Positions 16,983 through 26,172 are shown, numbered from the stretch's first letter. The stretch: DNA of 64,000 nucleotides from Aquibacillus koreensis (GCF_025154055.1 NZ_JAOALK010000055.1:62001-126000); one strand, 5' to 3'. Translations and numbers: made by a program. The notes: generated by a model from the letters alone, not told the origin.

Positions 16983-17711
16983 ATGAAATTCAAGAAATTT
17001 GGTATGATTTATGAATTAACATTAGCGGGACTCGTAATCTTTTCACTTGTTGTAGATATCGAACACCAACAAGTATTGGATTGGTTCATTTGGATGCTTT
17101 TTGTTATAGATTATGTCGTTAGATTTTCGATGGCAGAAAAGAAATGGCAATTTGTAAAAAGCAACCCGCTTGATTTAATTGCGATTATTCCATTAGATCA
17201 AATCTTTAAAGCTGCAAGGCTTGTTCGATTAGTACGGGTCATTCGTCTATTAGCTATTTTTAGGCGCAGAGTATCTATACTAGATCAGCTTTTTCAAAAC
17301 TATAATATCGATCGGTTTTTTACGCTAGTCATTGTCATGATGTTTATTGTGGCTATTCCAATGCGGTCAATCGAACCAAGTTTCGAAAGCTACGGAGATA
17401 CGTTTTGGTGGGTGATTGTAACAACCACGACTGTCGGATATGGCGATTTTTATCCAGAAACTGCAATTGGTAGAATCATAGCGACTTTCCTCATGATTGT
17501 TGGAATTGGTGTTTTGGGTGTAGTAACCGGAACTGTGGCATCCTTCTTTACGAAGAAAAATCAATCGGAGGAACTGCCCGATGAATTGGAATTTGTTAAA
17601 ACAAAGTTAGAGAAGTACCCTGATCTTTCTAGCGATGATTATGATTTAATGGTTCGTCATTTGGAAAAAATGAAAAGTGAAGCTACTGATCTACATAAGT
17701 CGAAAGCCTGA
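16983..17711 (+). CDS. Voltage-gated-type potassium channel
   Basis: Six-helix potassium channel subunit of 242 residues. Helices S1-S3 occupy about residues 8-72. S4 (residues 79-96, RLVRLVRVIRLLAIFRRR) has Arg at every third position, the hallmark of a voltage sensor. The pore loop carries the K+ selectivity filter TVGYGD (residues 150-155) between S5 and S6. The C-terminal tail of about 50 residues is short and charged, with no RCK or cyclic-nucleotide domain. The gene is absent from the B. subtilis prfB-yvjA junction and lies between two homologous 21-bp repeat arrays, so it may have entered with them. It likely adjusts membrane potential or K+ flux; no partner is encoded nearby. Confidence 0.9.
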   Translation: MKFKKFGMIYELTLAGLVIFSLVVDIEHQQVLDWFIWMLFVIDYVVRFSMAEKKWQFVKSNPLDLIAIIPLDQIFKAARLVRLVRVIRLLAIFRRRVSILDQLFQNYNIDRFFTLVIVMMFIVAIPMRSIEPSFESYGDTFWWVIVTTTTVGYGDFYPETAIGRIIATFLMIVGIGVLGVVTGTVASFFTKKNQSEELPDELEFVKTKLEKYPDLSSDDYDLMVRHLEKMKSEATDLHKSKA

Positions 17712-17732
17712 AATTCACTTTCAGGCTTTTTT
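17706..17732 (+). terminator. Terminator of the K+ channel gene
   Basis: GCCTGAAA (17706-17713) pairs with TTTCAGGC (17719-17726), followed by TTTTTT. It overlaps the stop codon. Confidence 0.93.
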
Positions 17733-17756
17733 CTGTGGAAGAATAAACAGGAGATA

Positions 17757-17911
17757 CTGAATTATGAGCTAAAGTTACTGAATTATTAGGATAACAAACT
17801 GAATAATGGATGAAAGATCCTGAATCATGTGTCGATCTCACTGAATAACACCAGAAAGACACTGAATCCACCGCCTCGCCACGCGCACGACGCAAGATAA
17901 AGGCACTGAAT
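17757..17911. repeat. 21-bp phased repeat array, copy 2
   Basis: CTGAAT recurs at 17757, 17778, 17799, 17820, 17841 and 17862 (exact 21-base steps), then once more at 17906. It is a direct-orientation relative of the array at 16780. The minus strand happens to stay open through both arrays, with Ser-Val every seven residues, but there is no start signal or conservation pattern to support translation. The rest of the 17712-18041 gap shows no other feature. Confidence 0.85.
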
Positions 17912-18041
17912 CGCCCGCCATCATAGTTCCTACCTTTATCCCTCCACTACTATACTGTGCTAAACTCTGTTGAGCTGGGCAGGATAAGAGTGATATACTC
18001 CTAAAGTTGACTATTGAACTTATATAGAGGTGTTTTTTATT

Positions 18042-18908
18042 ATGATTGCAAAATATAGACGTGAGCCAATGCCACGCGCGCTAGTGAATACGATTGAATA
18101 TGTTTTAGTAGTGATCGGTTCATTTTTTGTTGCAGTAGCATTTAATGTGTTTTTGCTACCAAACGAAGTTGCATCTGGTGGAGTAGCCGGAATTAGTACG
18201 ATTACGAAGGCGGTATTTGGTTGGGAGCCATCCATTGTACAATGGGCAATGAATATCCCGTTGTTTATTGCTGGCGTTATCATTCTCGGGAAAAAATTCG
18301 GTGCGAAATCGCTAGTCGGAACGATCATTCTGCCTTTGTTTGTTTTTCTAACGAGAGAGTGGAATCCTGCAACACCTGACCCATTATTAGCAGCGATTTT
18401 TGGTGGTATGATTGCCGGTCTCGGGATTGGTATTGTTTTTCGTGGGAAAGCCTCCACTGGTGGGATTGACCTTGCAGCGCAAATCCTGCACAAGTTCTTT
18501 CCACTTCCACTAGGTATTTGTGTCGCTCTATTTGATGGGGTTATTGTTTTAACTGCGACCTTTGTATTCTCGATTGAACAAGGGCTTTACGCCTTAATTG
18601 GGTTGTTTGTAACAAGTCGTACGATTGACTTTGTACAAGTTGGTTTAAATACATCCAAAAATGTGATGATTATAACCGATCAGGTTGAAGAGGTTAGGCG
18701 TGCATTATTGGAAGATGTCGATCGTGGTGTAACAGTATTGAATGGTACAGGTGGATATACGGATGAGGCAAGAAAAATTATTATGTGTGTATGTGCACAG
18801 AATGAATTTAGTAAGGTGACACAAATAGTAAGACGTGTCGACGACCGTGCATTTGTTGTCGCAATGAATGCGACGGAAGTGTTAGGTGAAGGGTTTAAAA
18901 CAACATAA
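18042..18908 (+). CDS. yvjA: YitT-family membrane protein YvjA
   Basis: 288-residue member of the YitT/DUF2179 family. About five membrane helices fill the first 190 residues (YVLVVIGSFFVAVAFNVFLLP ... NEVASGGVAGISTITK is the conserved entry). The C-terminal cytoplasmic DUF2179 domain follows (DVDRGVTVLNGTGGYTDEARKIIMCVC ... RVDDRAFVVAMNATEVLGEGF). The function of the family is not established. The start is ATG 18042, 10 bases after GAGGTG at 18026. The position between prfB and ftsE matches B. subtilis yvjA; the cytochrome gene cccB found next to it there is missing here. Confidence 0.85.
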   Translation: MIAKYRREPMPRALVNTIEYVLVVIGSFFVAVAFNVFLLPNEVASGGVAGISTITKAVFGWEPSIVQWAMNIPLFIAGVIILGKKFGAKSLVGTIILPLFVFLTREWNPATPDPLLAAIFGGMIAGLGIGIVFRGKASTGGIDLAAQILHKFFPLPLGICVALFDGVIVLTATFVFSIEQGLYALIGLFVTSRTIDFVQVGLNTSKNVMIITDQVEEVRRALLEDVDRGVTVLNGTGGYTDEARKIIMCVCAQNEFSKVTQIVRRVDDRAFVVAMNATEVLGEGFKTT

Positions 18909-18918
18909 AGCGACATCA

Positions 18919-18954
18919 AAAAACTACAAATAGTATCATGTTTGTAGTTTTTTA
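18919..18954 (+). terminator. Terminator of yvjA
   Basis: AAAAAACTACAAA (18919-18931) pairs with TTTGTAGTTTTTT (18942-18954). The rest of the gap to ftsE (18955-19277) holds an 8-bp inverted repeat, ACCCCCAA (19026-19033) with TTGGGGGT (19066-19073), and a TATAAT at 19170-19175 that may be the ftsEX -10; no gene is seen. Confidence 0.92.
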
Positions 18955-19277
18955 TATACTATGAATTGGTTTTCTATGTAATTCCTCCCTTTCTTCACGA
19001 AAACATCCACTTGAACCTGTCTTTTACCCCCAAAAACAAATGAACCTAACGAAACACTATCAATATTGGGGGTGTTTATATACACAATCCTTAAAAAAGT
19101 GCCAAAAGTTAACACAGTTTGAAACATAAATGTAATAAAAATAGGACTAAAATTTTTGCTATAAGATGTTATAATGTAAAAGACCCGTTATTTCGACAGA
19201 AAAATCCAGGGTTTTAGACCTAAGTAAAATGAAAACAACTAGTTTTTTAACATAAAAAAAAGATAAGGTGATAAATT

Positions 19278-19964
19278 ATGATCGATATGCAGGGCGTTTA
19301 CAAAACATATCCAAATGGTGTAACAGCTTTGAACGGCATTGATGTCACCATTGAACAAGGCGAATTTGTTTATGTGGTTGGGCCTAGTGGAGCCGGTAAA
19401 TCTACTTTTATAAAATTAATCTTCCGAGAAGAAAAACCTTCCAAGGGTTCCATCGTTGTTAATAATATGGACGTCCCATTTTTGAAATGGAAGCAAGTTC
19501 CTCTTCTTCGTAGAAATATAGGTGTTGTCTACCAAGATTTTAAGTTACTCCCGAAAATGACAGTTTATGAGAATGTAGCATTTGCATTAGAAGTTATTGA
19601 AGAGACTCCTAGAAACATGCGTAGACGTGTGATGGAAGTACTAGATTTAGTTGGTTTAAAAAATAAAGCACGCTTTATTCCAGATGAACTATCTGGCGGA
19701 GAACAGCAGCGTGTATCGATTGCAAGAGCGATTGTTAACTACCCGAAGCTTTTAATAGCGGACGAGCCTACTGGAAATTTAGATCCTGACACGTCATGGG
19801 ATATTATGCGGATTCTTGATGAAATAAATGCAAGTGGTACAACTATTATTATGGCTACCCATAGTAAGGAGATTGTAAACACAATTAAGAAGCGTGTAAT
19901 AGCAATTGAAGGCGGCTTAATTGTCCGAGACGAACACCGAGGTGATTACGGCTATGAGGCTTAA
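19278..19964 (+). CDS. ftsE: Cell division ABC transporter ATPase FtsE
   Basis: FtsE is the ATPase of the FtsEX complex, which converts ATP hydrolysis into activation of peptidoglycan hydrolases outside the membrane. It has 228 residues. Walker A (GPSGAGKST, about residues 36-44), the Q-loop VVYQDFKLL, the ABC signature LSGGEQQR, Walker B LLIADEPTGNLDP and the switch His in MATHSKEIV are all intact. Its 3' end overlaps ftsX by 11 bases. In B. subtilis the complex activates the elongation endopeptidase CwlO. Here an M23-type hydrolase/activator gene follows ftsX and is a likely partner. Confidence 0.97.
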   Translation: MIDMQGVYKTYPNGVTALNGIDVTIEQGEFVYVVGPSGAGKSTFIKLIFREEKPSKGSIVVNNMDVPFLKWKQVPLLRRNIGVVYQDFKLLPKMTVYENVAFALEVIEETPRNMRRRVMEVLDLVGLKNKARFIPDELSGGEQQRVSIARAIVNYPKLLIADEPTGNLDPDTSWDIMRILDEINASGTTIIMATHSKEIVNTIKKRVIAIEGGLIVRDEHRGDYGYEA

Positions 19965-20847
19965 TACATTAAAAAGACATTTCCGTGAAGGTGCTAAAAA
20001 TATATGGCGTAACAGTTGGATGACAATTGCGTCGGTAGGTGCCGTAACAACAACGTTAATTCTAGTTGGGGCATTCCTGGCGCTCATGATTAATTTAAAT
20101 CATATTGCAGATAACTTAGAAGAAGATGTACAGATTAAAGCATTCATCGATTTGACTGCAGATGAAGCTGAAATTGAAGCGGTAGGCGAAGAGCTTGAGA
20201 GAATTCCTGAAGTATCACTCGTACAGTTTTCCACGAAAGAAGAAGAGCTTCAGAGTTTAATAGAAAGTATGGGAGAAGAGGGTAGTATCTGGGACTTATA
20301 CGAACAAGATAATCCACTAAGTCACGCTTATGTTGTTAAAACAACAGATCCGCTAGATACAGCGTCTGTTGCAACAAAAATTGAAGCAATTGATAATGTT
20401 GAAAAAGTAAATTATGGACAAGAAGTAGTGCAAAACCTGTTTACATTTAATAGTTATGCTCGAAATATTGGCTTAGCATTAATTATTGGACTCGTATTTA
20501 CCGCGATCTTCCTAATTTCGAATACGATCAAAATTACGATTATGGCTAGAAGAAAAGAAATTGAAATTATGAAGCTTGTCGGTGCTACAAACGGATTTAT
20601 TCGTTGGCCTTTCTTTGTAGAGGGACTATTACTTGGTGTGTTAGGAAGTATTATTCCGATTGCTGTGATCGTGAGTGCTTATTACTATATCACTAACAAT
20701 GTGGATACACTGACGCAATTTGAATTTGTGGAACTGTTAGAATTCAATCCATTTGCATGGCAACTATCCTTGCTTATTCTAGCAATTGGAGCGGGAATTG
20801 GTGTTTGGGGCAGTGTAATGAGCGTTCGTAAATTCTTGAAAGTATAA
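19954..20847 (+). CDS. ftsX: Cell division ABC transporter permease FtsX
   Basis: FtsX is the membrane subunit of FtsEX, 297 residues from ATG 19954, which has GAGGTGAT (19939-19946) 7 bases upstream. TTG 19921 is in frame but has no ribosome binding site. Four membrane helices are visible: one near residues 24-46, then an extracellular domain (about 47-165), then three C-terminal helices (GLALIIGLVFTAIFLISNTIKI; LLGVLGSIIPIAVIVSAYYY; LSLLILAIGAGIGVWGSVM). The extracellular loop is the part that contacts the cell wall hydrolase. The 11-base overlap with ftsE implies translational coupling. Confidence 0.97.
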   Translation: MRLNTLKRHFREGAKNIWRNSWMTIASVGAVTTTLILVGAFLALMINLNHIADNLEEDVQIKAFIDLTADEAEIEAVGEELERIPEVSLVQFSTKEEELQSLIESMGEEGSIWDLYEQDNPLSHAYVVKTTDPLDTASVATKIEAIDNVEKVNYGQEVVQNLFTFNSYARNIGLALIIGLVFTAIFLISNTIKITIMARRKEIEIMKLVGATNGFIRWPFFVEGLLLGVLGSIIPIAVIVSAYYYITNNVDTLTQFEFVELLEFNPFAWQLSLLILAIGAGIGVWGSVMSVRKFLKV

Positions 20848-20888
20848 AAATAGAATGCTAGTTTCTAATGTCGGAAGGGGAAAAACGA

Positions 20889-22307
20889 ATGAAAAAGGGC
20901 TTATCTTTTATCGTCATCAGCATCGTTTGCATCGTGACATTCATACCATCCTCGATACAAATCTCTGCTGAAACTATTGGTAATGTTGATAGTAAGCTTA
21001 ATGACTTAAACAAACAACAACAAGAAGTGAATAAAGAGCGTGACCAAGTTGGTAGTCAGGTAGAAGATACCGAACAGAAGATTGAAGAAAATTTGGAAGA
21101 ACAAGATTCAGTTAATAAAGAAATAGATACAATTAACGCAAAGCTTAATGACACGCAATCCAAAATTACTGCAAAACAAAATGAAATCACTCAAACAAAT
21201 AATGAGATTGATACAACGGAAAAGGAAATAGAAGTTACGATCGAAGAAATTGCTACACTAAAAGAAGAAATTGAGGAATTAAGAGAAAGAATTGAAACAC
21301 GTGAAGAGCTACTGAAAAATCGTTTGCGCGCGATTCAGCAAAACGGTGGAGAAATCAGTTACTTAGAAGTAATTATGGGTGCCCAAAGCTTTGGAGATTT
21401 TATTAATAGAGCTACTGCCGTCACCAAGATCATGGATCAGGATAAAGGGATTATGGAATCTCATATGGATGATAAAGATGATCTTGAAACGAAAAAAGTA
21501 AGTGTAGAAGAGAAACAAGTTGCTCTAGAAGAGAAAAAAGAAGGCTTAGTTGCAACAAAAGCATCGTTAGAACAACAACAACAACAGTTGAGCTCACTTA
21601 AGGCAACGTTAGATAGCCAAAAGTCTGAAAAAGAAACACTAATGGCTCAGTTAGAAGAAGAGCATCAACACTTAGAGAAATATCAGATTTCACTTGAAGA
21701 AGAAAAAGAAATTCTAGCGGCAAAAGCGTCATCGATTGAAAAAGCGAAACAAGCGGCTCAACAAGAAAAGCAGCGCTTGGAACAACTAGCAGCGGAAGAA
21801 GCGAAGAAAAAAGCTGAACAAGAAGCTGCAGGTAACGAAGGCAATTCCGGTGACTCAGGAGAACCTGCGGCACCATCTAGTCCAAGTGCAGGTAAAAGTG
21901 ATTTTATTATACCAGCTGATGGAAGACACACTTCTGGAATAGGTTGGCGTTGGGGAAGTTATCATAAAGGAATCGACATCGCGGCAAACTCAGGTACACC
22001 AATTTATGCTACCGCTTCTGGTGTTGTCATTGATGCGAGATTCCACAAGAATAGTAACGGTTCACCTGGGTATGGTAATCGTGTTATGATTTTGCATGAT
22101 GTAAATGGCACGGAGTTTACGAGTGTATATGCACACATGACGCATTATATTGTCGGTGAAGGACAACTTGTAACACAAGGACAAATCATTGGTTATATGG
22201 GTAGTACGGGTGATTCAACAGGACCACACTTGCACTTTGAATTGCATAAAGGTGGCTGGTCTTACACGACAAAATACGTAGTAAATCCATATAGTTATAT
22301 TAAATAA
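20889..22307 (+). CDS. Secreted coiled-coil M23 peptidase (EnvC/CwlO-like FtsEX partner)
   Basis: 472-residue exported protein. A signal peptide (KKGLSFIVISIVCIVTFIPSSIQISAE) is followed by a long coiled coil in two blocks (about residues 35-130 and 185-300), a Ser/Gly/Pro linker and a C-terminal LytM/M23 domain. Candidate zinc ligands are in HKGIDIA and HLHFEL, with a further conserved HMTHY. Such proteins either cleave peptidoglycan cross-links directly or activate amidases. The domain order and the position right after ftsX make it a strong candidate for the FtsEX-controlled hydrolase. ATG 20889 follows GGAAGGGG; the in-frame ATG 20868 precedes that site. A terminator follows. Confidence 0.88.
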   Translation: MKKGLSFIVISIVCIVTFIPSSIQISAETIGNVDSKLNDLNKQQQEVNKERDQVGSQVEDTEQKIEENLEEQDSVNKEIDTINAKLNDTQSKITAKQNEITQTNNEIDTTEKEIEVTIEEIATLKEEIEELRERIETREELLKNRLRAIQQNGGEISYLEVIMGAQSFGDFINRATAVTKIMDQDKGIMESHMDDKDDLETKKVSVEEKQVALEEKKEGLVATKASLEQQQQQLSSLKATLDSQKSEKETLMAQLEEEHQHLEKYQISLEEEKEILAAKASSIEKAKQAAQQEKQRLEQLAAEEAKKKAEQEAAGNEGNSGDSGEPAAPSSPSAGKSDFIIPADGRHTSGIGWRWGSYHKGIDIAANSGTPIYATASGVVIDARFHKNSNGSPGYGNRVMILHDVNGTEFTSVYAHMTHYIVGEGQLVTQGQIIGYMGSTGDSTGPHLHFELHKGGWSYTTKYVVNPYSYIK

Positions 22308-22360
22308 TTCACGAATGTAACATGAATTGGACATGTATTGCATACGATAAACAAATAGCA

Positions 22361-22396
22361 AAAGGGCATCGCACAAATCGGTTGTGATGCCTTTTT
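22361..22396 (+). terminator. Terminator after the M23 gene
   Basis: GGCATCGCACAA (22365-22376) pairs with TTGTGATGCC (22382-22391), with one bulged G, followed by TTTTT. Confidence 0.88.
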
Positions 22397-22451
22397 GTGC
22401 AATACATAGTAGAATAGCAACAAGACAAACATTTTTTTTGAGGTGAAATAT

Positions 22452-23933
22452 GTGAACATAAAAAAAAGGTACATTGCAATCATTATTGTTGCAGCGTTAT
22501 GTATGGGTGCACTTGGTTCCTATGCAGGTGTGAAGCTTGCTGAATCGGGTCAAACGAATAACGAGCAACAATCAAGCCAGACAGTAGAAGACAATACACC
22601 AAGTCAACAAGAACAACTAGAAAGTCAAAATAATGACATGCCGAAAATGGCAAAAGTTCTACAAGCATTAGAAACAATTGAACAAAATTACTTAGAAGAA
22701 GTAGACGAACAGCAACTAATTGAAGGTGCTATTCAAGGAATGCTTGATACGTTAGAAGATCCTTATAGCGTTTACATGGATAGTGAAACAGTACAAGAGT
22801 TCACGGAGCAAATAGAGTCCTCATTTGAAGGTATTGGTGCAGAAGTAAGTATGCGTGAAGGAAAAGTAACGATTATTGCACCAATCAAAGATTCGCCTGC
22901 GGAAGAAGCTGGATTAAAGCCAAATGATCAGATTCTGAAAGTGAACGAGGAGAGCGTGGAAGGACTTGACTTATATGATGCAGTTTCTAAAATACGTGGT
23001 GAAAAAGGATCGACAGTTGAGTTAGAGATTCAACGCCCAGGTGTTGCTGAACTGCTAAGTATTGAACTTGTTCGTGATGAAATTCCTTTGGAAACAGTTT
23101 ATGCAGAAACTGTAGAGGTTGATGGACGTAAGGCAGGCATTATCGAAATTACATCCTTTTCCGAAAATACTGCAAACCGTTTTAAAGAAGAATTAACGAA
23201 GCTAGAAAAAGAAGGAATCGAAGGACTTGTCATTGATGTACGAGGCAATCCAGGAGGCTTATTACCTACGGTTGAGGAGATCCTGAAAAACTTTGTTACA
23301 GAAGATATACCTTATGTACAAATTGAAGACAAGGAAGGCAAGAAATCTAGATATTTCTCTGACTTATCAGAACCAAAAGACTATCCGATTAGTGTGTTGA
23401 TTGACGAGGGTAGTGCATCAGCATCAGAGATATTAGCTGTTTCATTAAAAGAAGCTGGTGACTATGAAGTCGTTGGAAGAACTAGTTTTGGTAAAGGTAC
23501 GGTACAACAAACTATCCCAATGGGTGATGGTAGTACGATTAAGTTAACCTTATTTAAGTGGTTATCACCAGAAGGGAATTGGATAAATGAAACTGGTGTG
23601 GAGCCAACAATCGAAGTAAGTCAACCAGATTACTTTTATACCAACCCGATTCAAATTGAAGAAACATTAACGTTTAATGAGAGTGATCCTAAAATCGCCA
23701 ATGCGCAAATCATGTTAAAGGGTCTAGACTATGAGCCAGGGCGAGAAGATGGTTACTTTAGCCAAGAAACAGTGGAAGCAGTAAAGCAATATCAAGCAGA
23801 CAATGGAATCAATGCTACCGGTGAGATCGATAAACAAACAGCTGAAAAACTACAAACAAGCATCATTGATCTAATCCGAAGCGGAGAAAACGACACACAA
23901 AAAGAAAAAGCATTAGAAGCATTATTCCAATAG
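22452..23933 (+). CDS. ctpB: Carboxyl-terminal processing protease CtpB
   Basis: S41-family serine protease, 493 residues from GTG 22452 (GAGGTGA lies just upstream; GTG 22443 overlaps it). One N-terminal membrane anchor (YIAIIIVAALCMGALGSYAGV) is followed by a PDZ domain (about residues 95-180, with EGIGAEVS) and the S41 core holding the catalytic Ser in DEGSASASEI and Lys in SFGKGTVQ. A C-terminal peptidoglycan-binding domain (about 400-470, FSQETVEAVKQYQADNGINATGEI) completes it. In B. subtilis CtpB is secreted across the forespore septum and cleaves SpoIVFA to trigger pro-SigK processing. The gene order ftsX-ctpB-minJ agrees, except for the M23 gene inserted before it and the absence of swrA. 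Confidence 0.92.
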   Translation: MNIKKRYIAIIIVAALCMGALGSYAGVKLAESGQTNNEQQSSQTVEDNTPSQQEQLESQNNDMPKMAKVLQALETIEQNYLEEVDEQQLIEGAIQGMLDTLEDPYSVYMDSETVQEFTEQIESSFEGIGAEVSMREGKVTIIAPIKDSPAEEAGLKPNDQILKVNEESVEGLDLYDAVSKIRGEKGSTVELEIQRPGVAELLSIELVRDEIPLETVYAETVEVDGRKAGIIEITSFSENTANRFKEELTKLEKEGIEGLVIDVRGNPGGLLPTVEEILKNFVTEDIPYVQIEDKEGKKSRYFSDLSEPKDYPISVLIDEGSASASEILAVSLKEAGDYEVVGRTSFGKGTVQQTIPMGDGSTIKLTLFKWLSPEGNWINETGVEPTIEVSQPDYFYTNPIQIEETLTFNESDPKIANAQIMLKGLDYEPGREDGYFSQETVEAVKQYQADNGINATGEIDKQTAEKLQTSIIDLIRSGENDTQKEKALEALFQ

Positions 23934-23981
23934 TGGGAAATGCTGTTTTGGATAAATGAACAGGTGCCTTGTTCCAGTCTT

Positions 23982-24015
23982 AGCCTAAATCGCAAATTGT
24001 GATTTAGGCTTTTTC
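23982..24015 (+). terminator. Terminator of ctpB
   Basis: AGCCTAAATC (23982-23991) pairs with GATTTAGGCT (24001-24010), followed by TTTTCTTT. The rest of the 23934-24299 gap shows only very short open frames and no other recognisable feature. Confidence 0.93.
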
Positions 24016-24299
24016 TTTGTATTCAAGTATTGTTATGATAGGGGTATATCAACTTTTAAGTAAGGAGTTCTAGCGCATTTAAGAACACTATAATATCACC
24101 ACAACATTTAGGGAATTTATGGATGAATCTTGAAAAAGAGAGGCGTGGGAACTTTCTCTCTAATCCAAAAAGTGAAAAGTAAGTGACAAGGAGGAAAACT
24201 CTATTGTATTCTTAGTATAGAGGCAGGGAAAATGGACACGTGTATCGAAATTAACTTATCATACACAAATGTGTTTATAGGTGTTGGAAGGAGTATAAG

Positions 24300-25502
24300 A
24301 TGGTGGAATGGCTCATTGAATTAGGAAGAGGAATTGGCAGGCTTTTTTTATCTCCTTTATTTTATTGGTTCTTTATCGTATTGTTAATTGCGCATAAATC
24401 TCGAGTAAAAAAAGAAAGGCGCCATTTTGGTACGAAGATTTATGATATTTTTTATGAGATGAAACACACGTGGCTCATATCCTTAATCAGTGGGATTGTG
24501 CTATCTGTTATCGTGATGGTTGCAGGTGTTTCTTTAAGTTATCCGGTTATATTGCTATTATCTATCATTACTATTCTATTATCTATTGTAGGTAGATTCA
24601 CATGGCTATCAGCCGCTTATATTTTTAGTTTTACCTATATCGTTTTGCTAGTTATTCGAACGTTTTTCACAGACTATGTGCCCGCTGCGTGGTTGGAAGA
24701 TCTACAACAAGTTGATTTTGTTAGTTTTACAACACTATTAGGGATTTTCTTGGTAATAGAAGCAATAATTATGATGCGGATGCGACAAAATCACACTTTC
24801 CCTGAATTAGTGAAAGGAAATCGTGGGAAATGGGTTGGCCAGCACCGTATGAAGAAAATAACGATGATTCCCTTTTTTACATTGATTCCAGGAGGGCCGA
24901 TCGTATCTTTTGCTTCATGGTGGCCTGTTTTTGATGTGAATGGTACAAGCTATTCTCTCATGCTTGTCCCAATTATTTTTGGATTTGAACATGTTGTGAA
25001 AGGAACAATACCAGTCAAGGCATTTCGTACATTAGGTAATGCTGTTTTAATTCTAGGTCTAATTACGATTGGGATTGCCGTGACAGGGTACTATCTATCT
25101 GTCCTTACGCTAGTCAGTGCGATCATTGCGATTTTAGGAAGGGAATTTATATCGTATCGATTCCGCTTAAACGATCAAATGAAGCAAGCCTTCTTTAGCC
25201 CAGAACCGAATGGGCTACTAGTACTTGGTGTGATTCCAAATACACCAGGTGAAAGTTTAGAACTGATGCCAGGGGAAAAAATTATGAAGGTTAATGGCAG
25301 AGTTGTTACTAGTGAACAAGCGTTTTATGAAGCACTGCAAGCGAATAGTGCTTATTGTAAATTAGATATCCGTGATGTCCGTGGGGAACTTCGATTTGCT
25401 CAACGTGCAATCTATCAAGGAGAGCATCACGAACTTGGCATTCTTTTTGCAAAAGAACATTATCGAAATAACGACCTTAAGTCTAGAAAAAAAGCACAAT
25501 AG
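24300..25502 (+). CDS. minJ: Cell division topological determinant MinJ
   Basis: Integral membrane protein of 400 residues with about seven or eight hydrophobic helices (residues 12-300) and a C-terminal cytoplasmic PDZ domain (about 310-375: LLVLGVIPNTPGESLELMPGEKIMKVNGR). Length, topology and position next to ctpB match B. subtilis MinJ (YvjD). MinJ bridges DivIVA at the poles to MinD and so restricts septum placement; it also affects divisome disassembly and swarming. Ribosome binding site GGAAGGAG is followed by 6 bases and ATG 24300. It is monocistronic, followed by a terminator. Confidence 0.88.
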   Translation: MVEWLIELGRGIGRLFLSPLFYWFFIVLLIAHKSRVKKERRHFGTKIYDIFYEMKHTWLISLISGIVLSVIVMVAGVSLSYPVILLLSIITILLSIVGRFTWLSAAYIFSFTYIVLLVIRTFFTDYVPAAWLEDLQQVDFVSFTTLLGIFLVIEAIIMMRMRQNHTFPELVKGNRGKWVGQHRMKKITMIPFFTLIPGGPIVSFASWWPVFDVNGTSYSLMLVPIIFGFEHVVKGTIPVKAFRTLGNAVLILGLITIGIAVTGYYLSVLTLVSAIIAILGREFISYRFRLNDQMKQAFFSPEPNGLLVLGVIPNTPGESLELMPGEKIMKVNGRVVTSEQAFYEALQANSAYCKLDIRDVRGELRFAQRAIYQGEHHELGILFAKEHYRNNDLKSRKKAQ

Positions 25503-25510
25503 TTAGGAAG

Positions 25511-25541
25511 AAACGGCTGCGATATCGCAAGCCGTTTTTTT
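25511..25541 (+). terminator. Terminator of minJ
   Basis: AAACGGCT (25511-25518) pairs with AGCCGTTT (25530-25537), with a self-complementary inner GCGATATCGC, followed by TTTT. It may also terminate the convergent tetR gene. Confidence 0.9.
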
Positions 25542-25555
25542 CTATGCACATTAGG

Positions 25556-26143
25556 TTACTTGTGATCTTTCCCAACAATACCGTAAAACATTAGCTTTGT
25601 AATTTCTTCAGAAAGGGGGAGAATCTTTTGATAGACATCTTCTCGTTGCATAACCTCTCGTAGCATTTGAATATAAAAGAGGATTGCTTCATTGGAGACA
25701 GAAGCATCAATTTCACCTTTGTCTTTACCTTCATCAATTAGTTCTACTAGCCTTGGAAGCATTGTTTTTGCGATAAATTCTTCCAAATATGCGATCCCTG
25801 AAGTATATTCCTTCATGAAATAGTTATAAAAATCTTGATTCATCTGATTAGTAGCTGTTTTCTTATTAAAAATGATTGCTTTTATTTTTTCTGAAGTGGC
25901 GATGTTACTATTCAAAATTTCTTCAGTATCAATCCAAGCTGTTTCGACGTAGTAAATCATCACCTCATAAATCAAGTTATGCTTACTATCAAAATAATTA
26001 TAAATCGTCACTTGGGACACGTTTGCTTGTTTCGCAATTTCTGCAATCGAGACTTTTTGCACACCAAACTTCATAAATAAGTCTAATGCAGCTTCTAATA
26101 TATTTGTTTTTTTCACTTCTGCTCTACGTTTAAACCCGTCCAC
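25556..26143 (-). CDS. TetR-family transcriptional regulator
   Basis: 195-residue TetR-type repressor. The N-terminal helix-turn-helix is clear (about residues 10-55: ILEAALDLFMKFGVQKVSIAEIAKQANVSQVTIYNYFDSKHNLI). The C-terminal ligand-binding and dimerisation part is helical and diverged, as usual. The gene is divergent from an ABC exporter pair, with 159 bases between the start codons, and a 14-bp inverted repeat in that region gives candidate operators. It likely represses the exporter and itself until an inducer, perhaps the exported compound, binds. The inducer cannot be named from sequence. Confidence 0.9.
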   Translation of the reverse strand: MDGFKRRAEVKKTNILEAALDLFMKFGVQKVSIAEIAKQANVSQVTIYNYFDSKHNLIYEVMIYYVETAWIDTEEILNSNIATSEKIKAIIFNKKTATNQMNQDFYNYFMKEYTSGIAYLEEFIAKTMLPRLVELIDEGKDKGEIDASVSNEAILFYIQMLREVMQREDVYQKILPLSEEITKLMFYGIVGKDHK

Positions 26144-26172
26144 TAGCTTTCACCTCATTCTTAGTTTAATCA

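Noticed and set aside
17683-17895. 70-codon minus-strand frame with Ser-Val every seven residues
   Set aside because: The pattern is a direct result of the 21-bp DNA period (7 codons). There is no start signal, and the related array at 28870 breaks frame because its steps are 20 or 21 bases.
18936-19127. 63-codon minus-strand frame with a vaguely GerP-like pattern (DSVSLGSFVFGG)
   Set aside because: No ribosome binding site is found at its ATG or at internal starts, and its 3' end runs into the yvjA terminator. It could be a relic of a spore gene, but I cannot support it as one.
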